A stretch of DNA of 64,000 bases from Orientallactaga sibirica. Its lineage: Eukaryota > Chordata > Mammalia > Rodentia > Dipodidae. Positions 30,921 to 40,850 of the stretch are shown piece after piece. The notes under the pieces are model-generated. The model was not told the DNA's origin and did no database searches. It saw only the letters and a list, made by a program, of their open reading frames with translations. The stretch spans positions 16,313,001 through 16,377,000 of the forward strand of contig JAEOAD010000048.1 in assembly GCA_036365145.1 (NCBI GenBank), written 5' to 3'. The translations under genes and the position numbers were made by a program. Each line of letters starts with the position of its first letter. The stretch's first letter is position 1.

Positions 30921-31150
30921 GGCTCTGGTGAGACCAGAATAGAACTCCAGTACTGCAACATAGCAATAAGAAGCAGCTTCTGGATTCTTCCTCCTTGATT
31001 TTCATGGTCTCTCTCTTCCCACCTTGGTGGGCCCTTTCTGAGTCTGCCTTCTCCTTCCTGGCCTGCCAACCAATCAAGGACCTTCATATACATTTGAGCA
31101 TGGCAATGAGGCTTATCCCAACTGGATGCCTAATTTATAAAAAGAGCTGA

Positions 31151-31361
31151 CCCCTGCCGGAGAAGTGGCTTAGTGGTTAAGGTGTTTGTCTGTGTAGCCT
31201 AAGGACCCAGGTTTGATTCCCCAGTACCACACAAGCCAGATGCATGCATCTCGAGTTTGTTTGCAGTGGCTAGAGGTTCTGGCACACTCATTCTCTCTCT
31301 CTATCTGCCTCTTTTTCTCTCTCACTTAAAACAAACAAACAACACAAACAAATAAAATTTA
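31151..31361 (+). mobile_element. B2-like SINE, type I, with 12-bp TSD
   Basis: Head degenerate ('ccctgccggagaagtggctt'). Direct repeat aaaaagagctga at 31139-31150 and 31362-31373. Short deletion removes the CTCF-like part. Confidence 0.93.
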
Positions 31362-31479
31362 AAAAAGAGCTGATCCAAGTTACCACACAGATTTTTCCCC
31401 AGGTTTTTTTTTTTTTTCTCTCTCTGGTTTCCTCTCAACTGTGGGGGTAGGGGCTCATAGTTTGAGATCTTTTCTGCTT

Positions 31480-31713
31480 TTATTTTTTAAAAAATAATTT
31501 ATTTATTATATTTGCAAGCAGAGAGAGATAGAGATAGAGACAGAGACAGAGATAGATAGATAACGGGCGTGCCAGGGCCTCTAGCCACCGTTAGCGAACT
31601 CCACATGCGTGAGCCATCTTATGCTTCTGGCTTTCATGGGTATTGGGGAAATGAACCCAGGGTGTTAGGCTTTGTAGGCAAGTACCTTAACCATTGAGCC
31701 ATCTCCCAAACCC
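31480..31713 (-). mobile_element. B2-like SINE, type I
   Basis: Reverse copy, GA region mutated to GATA/GACA units, ending 'ttgagccatctcccaaaccc'. Confidence 0.9.
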
Positions 31714-32310
31714 TTTGCTTTTCTCCTACTCTCTCTTATTTATACTCTCTGTTAAAATAAATCTCATAATTCACTCTTCTTCATGTCTCTGTTTATCAAT
31801 TCTTTGCTAATTGTGAGGCAAGAGCTTGGAAGCTACTGGCTTGGGAAACTCCAGTCCATCCAGAGCCCAGTGAGGCTTCACCCATTTTACCACCATAAAC
31901 ATATTTGGAACTTGCACTGAACTTTGAAGAAGGGCAAATTATCTAGCTTTTTAAGCCTGTTTTGGATTACCATAAGCCCCATATAAGTTCTTGAAATCTA
32001 GCTGCTGGTTGTTAAAAGTCATGGAAGTCAACCTTTGCTGGGAAAGTCTCAATGTATCTCTCAGTGCCTCTGTCAGTGGGACCATTGAATCTATACTGAC
32101 CCAGTTTCCTTTTACTCTGTTCCTGTATTTCTGAGGCTATCTGTCATCTGTGGTTCACCAACTTGAATCAAAACTGCACTCCTTCAGAGTTCAGTCCGAC
32201 CCCCACTGGAGGTCAGGCTGACCTTTCCTTATCTCTTAGGCCCAGATGGATCTGGTCCAGCTCTCCAGATCTTACAGCTCTCCGTTCAACCTGCCCGCTG
32301 TCATTGATCC
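31714..32310. other. Low-repeat DNA, no gene seen
   Basis: About 600 bp. I recognise no family. Ends at the target 'ttgatcctccctttaaa', which was used twice by SINEs. Confidence 0.35.
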
Positions 32311-32317
32311 TCCCTTT

Positions 32318-32523
32318 AAAAAATACGTTTATCTTATCTGCAATGAGAGAAAGAGAGAAAGAAAAAGAGAGTGGGCTCACCAGAATGTCTTGCCACCTCA
32401 AATGAACTTCGGATGCATGCACCACTTTGTGCATCTGGCTTTACTTGGGCACTGGGGAATTGAATCTGGGCTGGTGAGACTTTGCAAGCAAGTATCTTGA
32501 ACCACTAAACCACCTTCCCAGCC
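32318..32523 (-). mobile_element. B2-like SINE, type I (first of two at one target)
   Basis: Reverse copy, diverged ('ctaaaccaccttcccagccc' end). Bounded by ttgatcctccctttaaaaaa and ttgatcctctctttttt. Confidence 0.9.
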
Positions 32524-32537
32524 CTTGATCCTCTCTT

Positions 32538-32754
32538 TTTTAAAAAATATATTTTATTTATTTATTTGTTTATTTGAGAGAGAGAAAGAGGGAGAGAGAG
32601 AGAATGGGCATGCCAGGGCCTCCAGCCACTGCATAAGAACTCCAGATGCATGTGCCCCATTGTGCATCTGGCTTATGTGGGTCCTGGAGAATTGAACTGG
32701 GATCCTTTGGCTTTGCAGGCATGTGCCTTCACTGCTAAGCCATCTCTCCAGCCC
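32538..32754 (-). mobile_element. B2-like SINE, type I (second at same target)
   Basis: Less diverged than its neighbour, ending 'ctaagccatctctccagccc'. A third target copy ttgatcctctcttta follows at 32755. Confidence 0.93.
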
Positions 32755-32769
32755 TTGATCCTCTCTTTA

Positions 32770-33623
32770 TGTCAACTCTCTGCCAATATCACTGGTCTTC
32801 ATGTTGGCTATCCTAGCTCATCAACTGGGATAAGTGAACCCTCTTTCCTGACCTATTTCTGGGGAAGCCTGTGGCTGACAGAGCCCACATTTATCAGCTA
32901 GAATGGCAGTGGCCACACGGGCAAGCGCAGAGACCTGGGCAGGACCCAGCATGCCCAGCCTGAGAAGACACAACGCTGGGCAATCCAAATGCTGAAGAGA
33001 GCTGCTCCTCTCATATTATAACTGCTCTACTAGATTCAGAGAAAAACAGGTATGTCACTTGGCTTCAAACAGTTAGTACCTGCTTTGTCTTTATAATGTA
33101 GGTTTCCTATTAACAGTGTTGCTGTTAAAAGCACAAATTCTAGATTAAAGGTTACTTAATGTTACGGGATAACTCAAAGGGAAAAAACCCACTGAGTCAA
33201 ACTTTCTTTTGTTTCCCTGATATTCTTGGGTAGTCTTGTTACTTATGTATAAAATTTGTTCTCCTGACTTCTGTTAGGGTGCTTTCTCTAAAAAAGCATT
33301 TCACATTTCCGAGTAAAATATCCAAATCCAACAGGGGATAAAATCTATACGTGTACATTTAAAATGTAATGGTTTATTTATTCTGAGTTTATCTTTAGTT
33401 TGGATGTCATCCAAACAGACTCAGCAAGAAAGTAGAACTCGGTGGCCTTGGTTGCAAACCCTCCCTCCCTGCTACACAGAGAGTGTGTCACGAGGAGAAA
33501 GTAGACTCCTCTCCAGCAACAGAGACTAGACCTTGAAACAAGTAAACCCTCTCAAAGCCACCTGGCCAGAGGGATTAAGACTGAACTTTGAATGGTTTTA
33601 TTGCCTTTATTCTGGCTTCTTAT
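32770..33623. other. Low-repeat block, candidate conserved noncoding DNA
   Basis: About 850 bp without a recognised repeat, including 'gtttggatgtcatccaaaca' (33397-33416), a near-palindrome of unknown meaning. No exon recognised. Confidence 0.35.
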
Positions 33624-33638
33624 AAAATGCTAATAAGA

Positions 33639-33909
33639 GGGCTGGAGAGATGGCTTAGCGGTTAAGGCGTCTGCCTCCTAAGCCTAAGAACGCTGGTTCC
33701 AATCTCCAGTGGTTCCAATCTCCAGGTCCCACGTTTAGCCAGATGCAAAGTGACGCAAGGGCGCAATGCCGCACTTGCCCACAAGGGGGCGCACACATCT
33801 GGATTTCGTTCTCAACAGCTGAGACGGCTGGCGCACCCATTCTCTGTCTCCTCCCTCTCTGTCTGTCTCTCTCTGTGTCTCTCTCCAAAAATAAATAAAA
33901 TAATTTAAA
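33639..33909 (+). mobile_element. B2-like SINE, type II, duplicated B box, 15-bp TSD
   Basis: Contains two tandem copies of the segment around ggttccaatctccag (33694-33726). CTCF-like core at 33779-33792. Perfect direct repeat aaaatgctaataaga at 33624-33638 and 33910-33924. Confidence 0.96.
33779..33792 (+). promoter_or_regulatory. CTCF-like core motif in type II SINE
   Basis: ccacaagggggcgc, preceded by 'cacttgc'. Same caveats as at 8490. Confidence 0.5.
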
Positions 33910-34018
33910 AAAATGCTAATAAGAAAGAGAGGAAGACCGATCTTTGGAGTGCTAATCCACTATCTTCTCAGACAGCCGACTCTCTGGATCTGAGCACTGT
34001 TTAACGATTCAATTCTTA

Positions 34019-34216
34019 GGCTGGAGAGATGGCTTAGTGGTTAAGGCATTTGCCTGCAAAGCCAAAGGATCCCAGTTCAATTCTCCAGGACCCACATAAG
34101 CCAGATGCTCAAGGGGGTGCATGCATCTGGAGTTTGTTTGCAGTGGCTAGAGGCCCTGGTGTGCCCATTCTCTCTCTCTTTCTCCCTCTGTGTCTCGTTC
34201 TCTCTCTCTCTCTCTC

Positions 34217-34248
<32 letters not shown>

Positions 34249-34266
34249 ATATATGTATATAGATTA
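34019..34266 (+). mobile_element. B2-like SINE, type I
   Basis: Tail of about nine TAAA units (34218-34250). Flanked by aattcttagg (ending at 34020) and aattcttgg. Confidence 0.93.
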
Positions 34267-34394
34267 AATTCTTGGTCTTTTGCCCATTCAATAGGTGGCA
34301 TGGACTGCTTATTGTTAAAACTCAAGCGTTGTTAGTAACAAGGGGCCCTTCCCCTTGTCTGGCTTGCAGAAAGCATCAAAAATGATATGGGGCT

Positions 34395-34641
34395 GGGCTG
34401 GCGAGATGGCTTAGCGGTTAAGGCGCCTGCCTCCTAAGCCTAAGAACACTGGTTCCAATCTCCAGCAGTTCCAATCTCCAGGTCCCACATTTAGCCAGAT
34501 GCAAAGTGACGCAAGGGCGCAATACCACACTTGACCACAAGGGGGCGCACACATCTGGTTTCTGTTCGCAGCAGCTGAGAGGCTGCTGGTGCGCCCATCT
34601 CTGTCTTCCTCTCCCTCTCTCTGTCTTTCTCTGTGTCTCTC
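34395..34641 (+). mobile_element. B2-like SINE, type II, duplicated B box, tail lost
   Basis: 'cactggttccaatctccagc' followed by 'agttccaatctccagg' shows the duplicated B-box segment. CTCF-like core at 34535-34548. Its CT-rich end runs straight into the next SINE without an A tail. Confidence 0.92.
34535..34548 (+). promoter_or_regulatory. CTCF-like core motif in type II SINE
   Basis: ccacaagggggcgc in 'cttgaccacaagggggcgca'. Confidence 0.5.
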
Positions 34642-34835
34642 GGAATGGCTCAGCGTTTAAAGGCACTTGCATAAAAAGCTTGACAGCCCAGGTTCAATTC
34701 CCCCAGGGCCCACATAAAGCCATATGCACAAAGTGGTGAATGTGCCTGGAGTTCATTTACAGCACATGAGGCCCTGGCATGCTCATACTAACTTTCTGCC
34801 TGTCTCTCTCTTTCAAATAAATAAATAAATAATAT
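34642..34835 (+). mobile_element. B2-like SINE, type III, head joined to previous SINE
   Basis: Begins 'ggaatggctcagcgtttaaa', lacking the first 10-12 bases of the head. 'aggttcaattcccccagggc' then a complete body and AAATAAATAAAT tail. Confidence 0.9.
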
Positions 34836-34841
34836 ATTTTT

Positions 34842-35061
34842 TATATTTAGTTTTATTTATTTGAGTGCCCCAGACAGAGAGAAAAAGAGGCAGAAAGAGA
34901 GAGAATGGGCACAGCAGGGCTTCCAGCCATTGCAAATGAACTCCAGATGCATGCGCCACCTTGTGCCTCTGGCTTATGTGGGTAGTGGGGAATCGAGCCT
35001 TGAACTGGGCTCCCTAGGCTTCACAAGCAAGCACTTAACCAATAAGCCATCTCTCCAGCCC
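34842..35061 (-). mobile_element. B2-like SINE, type I, B-box insertion variant
   Basis: Reverse copy with 'ggggaatcgagccttgaact' (the inserted B box also seen at 25060). Opposed head-to-tail to the preceding SINE, so the two can form a hairpin. Confidence 0.92.
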
Positions 35062-35133
35062 ATAACGAATATTTTTAAAAATGATTGAGAAGTTTGTGAT
35101 TCTGTTCCAGGGCTGGCTGGAGCAGCTCTTTTT

Positions 35134-35415
35134 TTAAAATTTATTATTTTTATTATTTTTTATTTATTTTTGGAGAGAGAGACAGAGAGAGATAGACAGA
35201 GAGGGAGACAGAGATGGGTGCACCAGCAGTCTCTCAGCTGCTGTGAATGAAATCCAGATGCATGCGCCCCCTGTGGTCAAGTGCAGCATTGCACCCTTGC
35301 GTCACTTTGCATCTGGCTAAACGTGGGACCTGGAGATTGGAACCGCTGGACATTGGAACCAGCGTTCTTAGGCTTAGCAGGCAGGTGCCTTAGCCCCTAA
35401 GCCATCTCTTCAGCC
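35134..35415 (-). mobile_element. B2-like SINE, type II, with 17-bp TSD
   Basis: Perfect direct repeat ctggagcagctcttttt at 35117-35133 and 35416-35432. Duplicated B-box segment present. CTCF-like site altered to ccacagggggcgc (one A lost). Confidence 0.96.
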
Positions 35416-35432
35416 CTGGAGCAGCTCTTTTT

Positions 35433-35787
35433 GTCCTGCCCTTTACAAGGCCAGAGGCCTTTCACTGTGCGGAGTTAGGTCCACACATCAGGGGAAAAAC
35501 TAGCAATACCTTTGAAGCATACCAAACTTGGCTCTAATTTAGCTCTTCCTTTTGATTGGAATCTATTTACATTCATTTTCCAGCAGGAAGGTTTCTCAAC
35601 AGTTTGCAGCAGGGCCGCATGTGCCCCTGATGATGCAGTTTGGTTGCTAAGGTACATTAGGCAAAGGAAGAAAGAAGCCAAGGCTCACAGGCCACTGTCT
35701 TCACCTCTTGGAGAGGCCACCTTGTGAGTTTCTTAATTCTAGCTAGATGGGAGGGGGTTTCAGGAGAGAGAAACAGAGGAGAGAGAG

Positions 35788-35818
<31 letters not shown>

Positions 35819-36219
35819 CTGCTTCCACATCAGACATGAAAGACTGCTTTGCAGTGCAGCAGCTGCTCCCATCAAAGCCCTCAGAAAGCTTTTGAAAACA
35901 TTAGCTCATTAAGCCTCTGTGCTCTTGTCAAATCAACGGGGGAGTTGCTCTCCCAGGCAGTGCACATACAAGGTGAGGATCATCTTCTATCAGTGTGGCC
36001 AAGGCTGTTGTGCTTAGGGTAGAGAGCTGGATCCCCATGTCCTTTACTTCCTTGAAATTCCTCATTCCTTAAGGGGTGAATTTGGGGGTTCAAGAGCATT
36101 TGTTTTTGTGTGTTCAAAACTGTTGGCTTATTCACTTGGCAATCACTGAGTTGTTTGAACATGGCACTGACCTTTGAGCATCGCCCTACACTTACCCCCT
36201 GAGTATGGGCTGTACATTT
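35433..36219. other. Low-repeat block, no gene seen
   Basis: About 790 bp. A (GA)n run lies at 35781-35818. 'tgcagcagctgctccc' (about 35857) and nearby AT-rich sequence look conserved, but I see no exon. Confidence 0.35.
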
Positions 36220-36440
36220 TTAAAATATATTTTTTAAATTATTTATTTGCAAGGAGAGAGAGAGAGATCGAAGAGAGGCAGACAGAGAGAATGGGCATGC
36301 CAGGGCCTCTAGCCACTGCAAATGAACTCCAGATGCATGTGCCCCTTGTGTGTCTGGCTTACATGGGTCCTGGAGAGTTGAATGGGGATTCTTTGGCTTC
36401 GCAGGCAAACGCCTTAACTGCTAAGTCATTTCTCCAGCCC
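36220..36440 (-). mobile_element. B2-like SINE, type I, with TSD
   Basis: Flanked by tgggctgtacattt (36206-36219) and tgggctgtatattt (36441-36454). Ends 'ctaagtcatttctccagccc'. Confidence 0.95.
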
Positions 36441-36454
36441 TGGGCTGTATATTT

Positions 36455-37872
36455 GATCCTCACTCTGTCCATGTGGATTTTAGAAGACTGGGAGAAGGAG
36501 ATAGTTTGGACTCTGTCATTGTCTACTGAGAACACATTTTTGAATGAGTGGTCACATGTGAGTTCACACAGTGTCTTCCCAGAATTAGTGTAGCTGTCTC
36601 TGCATAAGAGGTTAAGACAGCCTAACGAAGCCCCCCGATTCTGTAAGAGGAGCGTCCTTCCCTCTCTGGCCAGTTGTCATCTTGGGTGAATGGTCACTGG
36701 AGGCTTTCTTTTCTCCTCTGGCAGAGATGTGGACAGGTAATGCAAGCTTAGGTCATTAAATGCACCCTGAAGTTTTTCTCTTTCCGCTTTTGAAGCATTT
36801 CATTACCATTGTGACTAATGCTGTTGCAAAAATCAAGCGAGAGCTACATTCTTGATTATTTCAAAGCTTTTATTTTCACTTGTTGATTTGTCTGAATTTC
36901 TGGATGGAGGCCACAGTTTAGTGTTGGATTTCTAGGACTAAATGTCGTATTACATAGGAGGACATGACAAACAAAACAAAAGGGGGGGGGAGGAAAAGAA
37001 AGAAATTATAGCATGGTAAAATGAAGAATTAAAGAGGCGAGTGCTGTTATGATATATAAAATTACGTATATTTGAGAAAAAAAATCCTTAATCCTTCCAC
37101 TGTGGAAGTATTACCCTACACAGCAGCCCTTGCTCAGACCCTGGCCTGTTCTGAGATGTGTTCAGACCAGAGGGAGGTGTTGCCCTCTGCTAGCTGCTTC
37201 TGGATCATACAGCCAAGGGGCCAGCTTCTTCTTACTTTTGCCTGGATCCAAGCCTTTAATTTGCTTCTATAAGGTGTTAACCATCACTGGGTCCTTTCCT
37301 TTGATCTTGAAAACCATCCTAGACAGACATTTGTGGGTTGCCCCAGTCAAGCTCTTGGAAGTTTGCTCTTGCACAGAATGACAAGAAAAAAGTGGGAGTT
37401 TGGTCATTCATTCCAAGGTCAAGTGCCTCTTCCTGGTCTCTGCTATGGTTTTGCTTTCTGAGACACAGAAAGCAAAGAGGCAGAAAGGGGTTTGTTTGCT
37501 GGAAGGATCTGCGGAGGGAGTTTCCAGACACAATCTACTTCCGAGGCTTGCACTTGCTGGCTCTGTCCTTTCTTTCTTCTAGAGTAGACAAGACCGTCTT
37601 CTTTCTTCTCAGATCTGTTGCTTATTAAAGCATCATGCAGTGTCAACATAAATAACAGAAATGTTCCCGAGATTAATAAGTTTACTCGGGAGTTGCATTA
37701 CAATGGGAATGTGAGTGTCAGACCAAACTGTTCCTATGGGAGGGGGAGGCAAGTTTTTGAAAGGCAAAATATATGTTCCCATATATCATTTTCAAATAAT
37801 AATTGTTAGCCACAAAGACGTGTAACAGAGGTGGCTTTGTCAGTGGTGATTGGAGGATTTATTACAACGTAG
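36455..37872. other. Largest repeat-free block, candidate enhancer region
   Basis: 1.4 kb without a SINE, LINE or LTR, the longest such stretch in the window. AT-rich segments about 36740-36960 and 37610-37820 read like conserved noncoding elements ('gagattaataagtttactcg', 'ttcaaataataattgttagc'). Overlapping 60-96 codon frames at 37072-37649 occur on both strands and show no domain, so I do not call them genes. Confidence 0.4.
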
Positions 37873-37873
37873 A

Positions 37874-38082
37874 GAGCTGGGGAGATGCTTGCAAAGACTG
37901 ACAACTCGGGTTTAACTCCCCAGTACCCACGTAAAGCCAGATGTTCAAAGTGATGCATGAAGTTATTTTGCAGTGTCAAGAGGTCTGGGTATGCCCAATC
38001 TTACTCTTTCTTTCTCTCTTTCTCCATCTCTCTCTCTCATTCATAAATAAATAAATAAGTAAATAAATAATGTTTTTAAAAA
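37874..38082 (+). mobile_element. B2-like SINE, type III, A-box deletion
   Basis: 'gagctggggagatgcttgca' joins the head directly to 'cttgcaaagactg', so the A-box segment is missing and Pol III competence is lost. Confidence 0.88.
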
Positions 38083-38454
38083 GTACAAAGAACAGAGCTC
38101 CGGGAAATAGAAAGACAGAAAAGTACTTGTACTTGGGCTTCTCTCATCAGTTACTGACAAAGTAAGACACACTCAAGTGTGGGTACAGGCACCTCAAGGG
38201 ATTTGGCTCACCAGTGGCACCTTAAGCTTCCTGCCGTTTCCAGCAGATAGCAGATAAGGTTATGGGACCAGAGTCTCTTTTCTCTCCTGGCCTCTTCTCT
38301 CCACATCTTGCTATCCTGCTTCAGCTGTGGCTGTAGGTTGGACAGGCCATGTTTCGTCTCTCCTTGAAGAAGAATGCTCTGTGTAAGGTTGTGGCTGTGG
38401 TTCTGGTAGAAGCTTTTGTGGGTACTTGTTATCAGATACAAGCATGTGATCCCT
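38083..38454. other. Low-repeat DNA, no gene seen
   Basis: About 370 bp with no recognised repeat or coding signal. Confidence 0.4.
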
Positions 38455-38694
38455 CTTTTCTTTTCCTTTCCTTTCCTTTCCTTTCCTTTCCTTTCCTTTC
38501 CTTTCCTTTCCTTTCCTTTCCTTTCCTTTCCTTCTTTTCTTTTCTTTTTTTTCCAGATAAGGGTCTCACTGTAGCCCAGGCTGACCTGGAATTAATTCAC
38601 TGTGTAGTCTCAGGGTGGCCTTGAACTCACAGCGATCCTCCTACCTCTGCCTCCCAAGGGCTGGGATTAAAGGTGTGCGCCATCACACCCAGCT
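38455..38694 (-). mobile_element. B1-like SINE with (TTTCC)n-expanded tail
   Basis: About 14 TTTCC units (38459-38531) and TTTTC units lead into a reverse B1 ('gggtctcactgtagcccagg', head 'gtgcgccatcacacccagct'). The tail, a purine repeat on the SINE's own strand, has become a microsatellite. Confidence 0.92.
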
Positions 38695-39084
38695 TGTGTC
38701 CCTTTTTTACAGCCTCCCTGCTCTGTTTATTTTTTATTTTTGCCAGGATTTGACAAAAATGACTCTGTTTCTGACTTTTTTTCCCCACAGAACACTTATG
38801 TCCAGTTCTGACCTTTCTGATAGTTCTGAGTCTTTGGTTTTGAGGACAATGCTCTTGGGTCAGTCACAGGAAGAGCAAACTAGACATTTAAGCATGACAC
38901 AGGAGCCATGGCTCTTAGGGATGTGACATTATTCCTCAAGCCTCCCTGTCCTCAAGTCCCACCTTCAGATCCATGGGTTTCTAAATCCTACCTACTCTGT
39001 CCCAATCTATCTGCTACAGCCCTCTCTTCCAGGCTCAACGCTGCTGTGTGAGTTCATCCCTCCCTTATCAAGGCTTCTTTCTTT
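38695..39084. other. Low-repeat DNA, no gene seen
   Basis: 'ctgactttttttccccacag' at about 38776-38792 is a strong-looking splice acceptor, but no plausible exon or donor follows. Confidence 0.35.
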
Positions 39085-39288
39085 CTTTTTCAGTACTGAG
39101 ATGAAACCCTGGGCTCTGTACATTCTAGGCAAGAGTTCTCTACGACTCAGCTTCCTCAGTGCTAATTTGAGATAGTCTCACTAAGTTGTCCAGACTGGTC
39201 TTGAACTCTCTTTATACCTTGAACAGTCAATCTTCCTGCTGTAGCCTCCCAATTAGCTGGGACCACAGGTGTGCCACCATGCCTGGCT
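39085..39288 (-). mobile_element. B4-like SINE (ID joined to B1)
   Basis: Reverse copy with an ID-like part ('cagtactgagatgaaaccct', 'tctaggcaagagttctctac') followed by B1-like sequence ('actaagttgtccagactggt', 'gctgggaccacaggtgtgcc'). Confidence 0.65.
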
Positions 39289-39801
39289 CACACCTCCTTT
39301 TCTATCCCTTCCCTGACTGATCTGTACACTTCTCAGCAAGTATATCAACTCAAAGTCCTGCAGGGCCAGGTCAGGGCAGGCTTGTGTGTATAGTAACCTG
39401 AAAGAAGAAGGAACAGGACTTGGAGAAAGCAATGAGACAGTTAATTCCTCTTCTTGGATCCCTGTCTGTCCACCTGAAGAATGGAATGGACCGAAAAAGC
39501 GCAAAGAGAGAGCAAACAAGGGTTTATTTACCTGGAAGTATAACAGGAGTATAACAATAACTTAAATAAAAACTCGACTCCCAGTAGCTGCAGGTTGGCC
39601 AACCAGGAGAGCGAAGGTGATTACAGCTGTAATTCCTGCAAGGCCCCACGACACCTGTCAAGAGAGGTCTGGTTGGGCGTTACAGCTCAAGTTCCTTGGC
39701 TGGCTTTGGAGACCAGCCATGAGAAGCCCTTCTGAAGTCGAGCTTGGAGTAGCAGGTCTTGGAGGGAGGGACAGCTACTCCATCCGCAAAGTGGGCACAG
39801 A

Positions 39802-40061
39802 GGGCTGGAGAGATGGCTTAGCGGTTAAGGTGCCTGCCTCCTAAGCCTAAGAACGCTGGTTTCAATCTCCAGCGGTTCCAATCTCCAGGTCCCACGTTTA
39901 GTCAGAGGCAAAGGGGCACAATGCCGCACTTGACCACAAGGGGGCGCATGCATCTGGATTTCGTTCTCAGCAGCTGAGAGGCTGCTGGTGTGCCCATCTC
40001 TATCTGTCTCCCTCTCCTTCTCTCTCTGTCTCTCTCTCCATGTCTCTCCCCCCCCCAAAAA
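39802..40061 (+). mobile_element. B2-like SINE, type II, duplicated B box, 14-bp TSD
   Basis: Perfect direct repeat aaagtgggcacaga at 39788-39801 and 40062-40075. 'ggtttcaatctccagcggtt' shows the duplicated segment. CTCF-like core at 39934-39947. Inserted within the ERV LTR, between its TATA and polyA signals. Confidence 0.96.
39934..39947 (+). promoter_or_regulatory. CTCF-like core motif in type II SINE
   Basis: ccacaagggggcgc. Here the motif is followed by atgcatctgg rather than acacatctgg. Confidence 0.5.
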
Positions 40062-40546
40062 AAAGTGGGCACAGAAATCTTCCTCTGGTGACCTGGCATG
40101 AGTCTGCCCCAAGGGTGGAGCAGGAACTGTCTTTTTAAGTGTTTTCTTTCTTTGAGGGTCTTCTCTATTGCACAGAAGCTCTGTGTAATTAGGAACGGAA
40201 TGCAGGAGTCTATATAGACCCTGGCGGGCCATGATTGGTCTTACAAATTAGGTGGAGCATCCTGCCAACAACTCCAAAATGTCCTGCTCAGCAACCCCCC
40301 TCCTGATACTTTGGACAAGAATGAAGATGAGGGAGCGTGGAGCAGCAGAGTGGGGCAGGGGCTAGAGTTCCCTGCCCCTAGATGTGTGGAGTGGCCGTGA
40401 GCCAGTGGGAAGAAAGCTAAGGGTTCCTCAAAGCCCTGTGTGCTGGCTCCTATCTGCCTGCTACTGGTTCCAGTCATAGTGAGGGGGCCCAGGGAGGTCC
40501 TTTCCTGTCTCAGCAGGCTGTGGACTCCTTAGGCAGGATTTGCAGT

Positions 40547-40609
40547 GTTTTTTGTTTTTTTGAGGTAGGGTATCACTGTGGCCCAGGCTGACCTGGAATT
40601 AACTTTGTA
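40547..40609 (-). mobile_element. 5'-truncated B1-like SINE, 63 bp, with TSD
   Basis: Only the 3' part of a B1 ('gaggtagggtatcactgtgg' to 'gaattaactttgta'). Direct repeat aggatttgcagt at 40535-40546 and 40610-40621. Confidence 0.88.
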
Positions 40610-40624
40610 AGGATTTGCAGTTTT

Positions 40625-40838
40625 TAAAAATATATTTTATTTAGTTATTTATTTGAGAGAGAGAAAGTGGCAGAGAGAGACAGAGAGAATGGGCATACCA
40701 GGGCCTCCAGCCACTGTAAACGAACTCCAGATGCATGCACCCCCTTGTGCATCTGGCTTACATGGGTGTTGGAGAGTCAAACCGGGATCCTTTGGCTTTG
40801 CAGGCAAATGCCTTAACTGCTAAGTCATCTCTCCAGCC
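40625..40838 (-). mobile_element. B2-like SINE, type I
   Basis: Follows the second copy of aggatttgcagt. A third, aggatatgtagt, begins at 40839. So this SINE and the truncated B1 hit the same target. Confidence 0.93.
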
Positions 40839-40850
40839 CAGGATATGTAG

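Larger units (their letters stand above)
39482..40317 (-). mobile_element. Solo ERV LTR with promoter signals, 4-bp TSD
   Basis: About 560 bp without its nested SINE. On the minus strand: TG start (tgtccaaagtatcaggaggg), a CCAAT box (plus-strand attgg 40234-40238), a TATA element (tatatag 40211-40217) about 20 bp downstream, and AATAAA (plus-strand tttatt 39523-39528) near the 3' end, then ...CA. This is the U3-R-U5 order. Flanked by agaa at 39478-39481 and 40318-40321, a length typical of class I ERVs. No internal genes are present. The class is inferred. Confidence 0.65.

Noticed and set aside
31714..33040. Possible retroviral LTR or gene end around 31.7-33.0 kb
   Set aside because: I could not find TG...CA ends, a polyA/TATA pair or a known motif order outside the two SINEs.
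36174..36593. 139-codon frame
   Set aside because: Crosses an antisense B2-like SINE; no homology beyond SINE-derived peptide.
37072..37649. Overlapping 60-96 codon frames on both strands
   Set aside because: No domain, no convincing splice sites; better explained as noncoding unique DNA.
38776..38800. Strong splice-acceptor-like sequence
   Set aside because: No plausible exon, donor or coding frame follows; pyrimidine-rich AG sites are common by chance.
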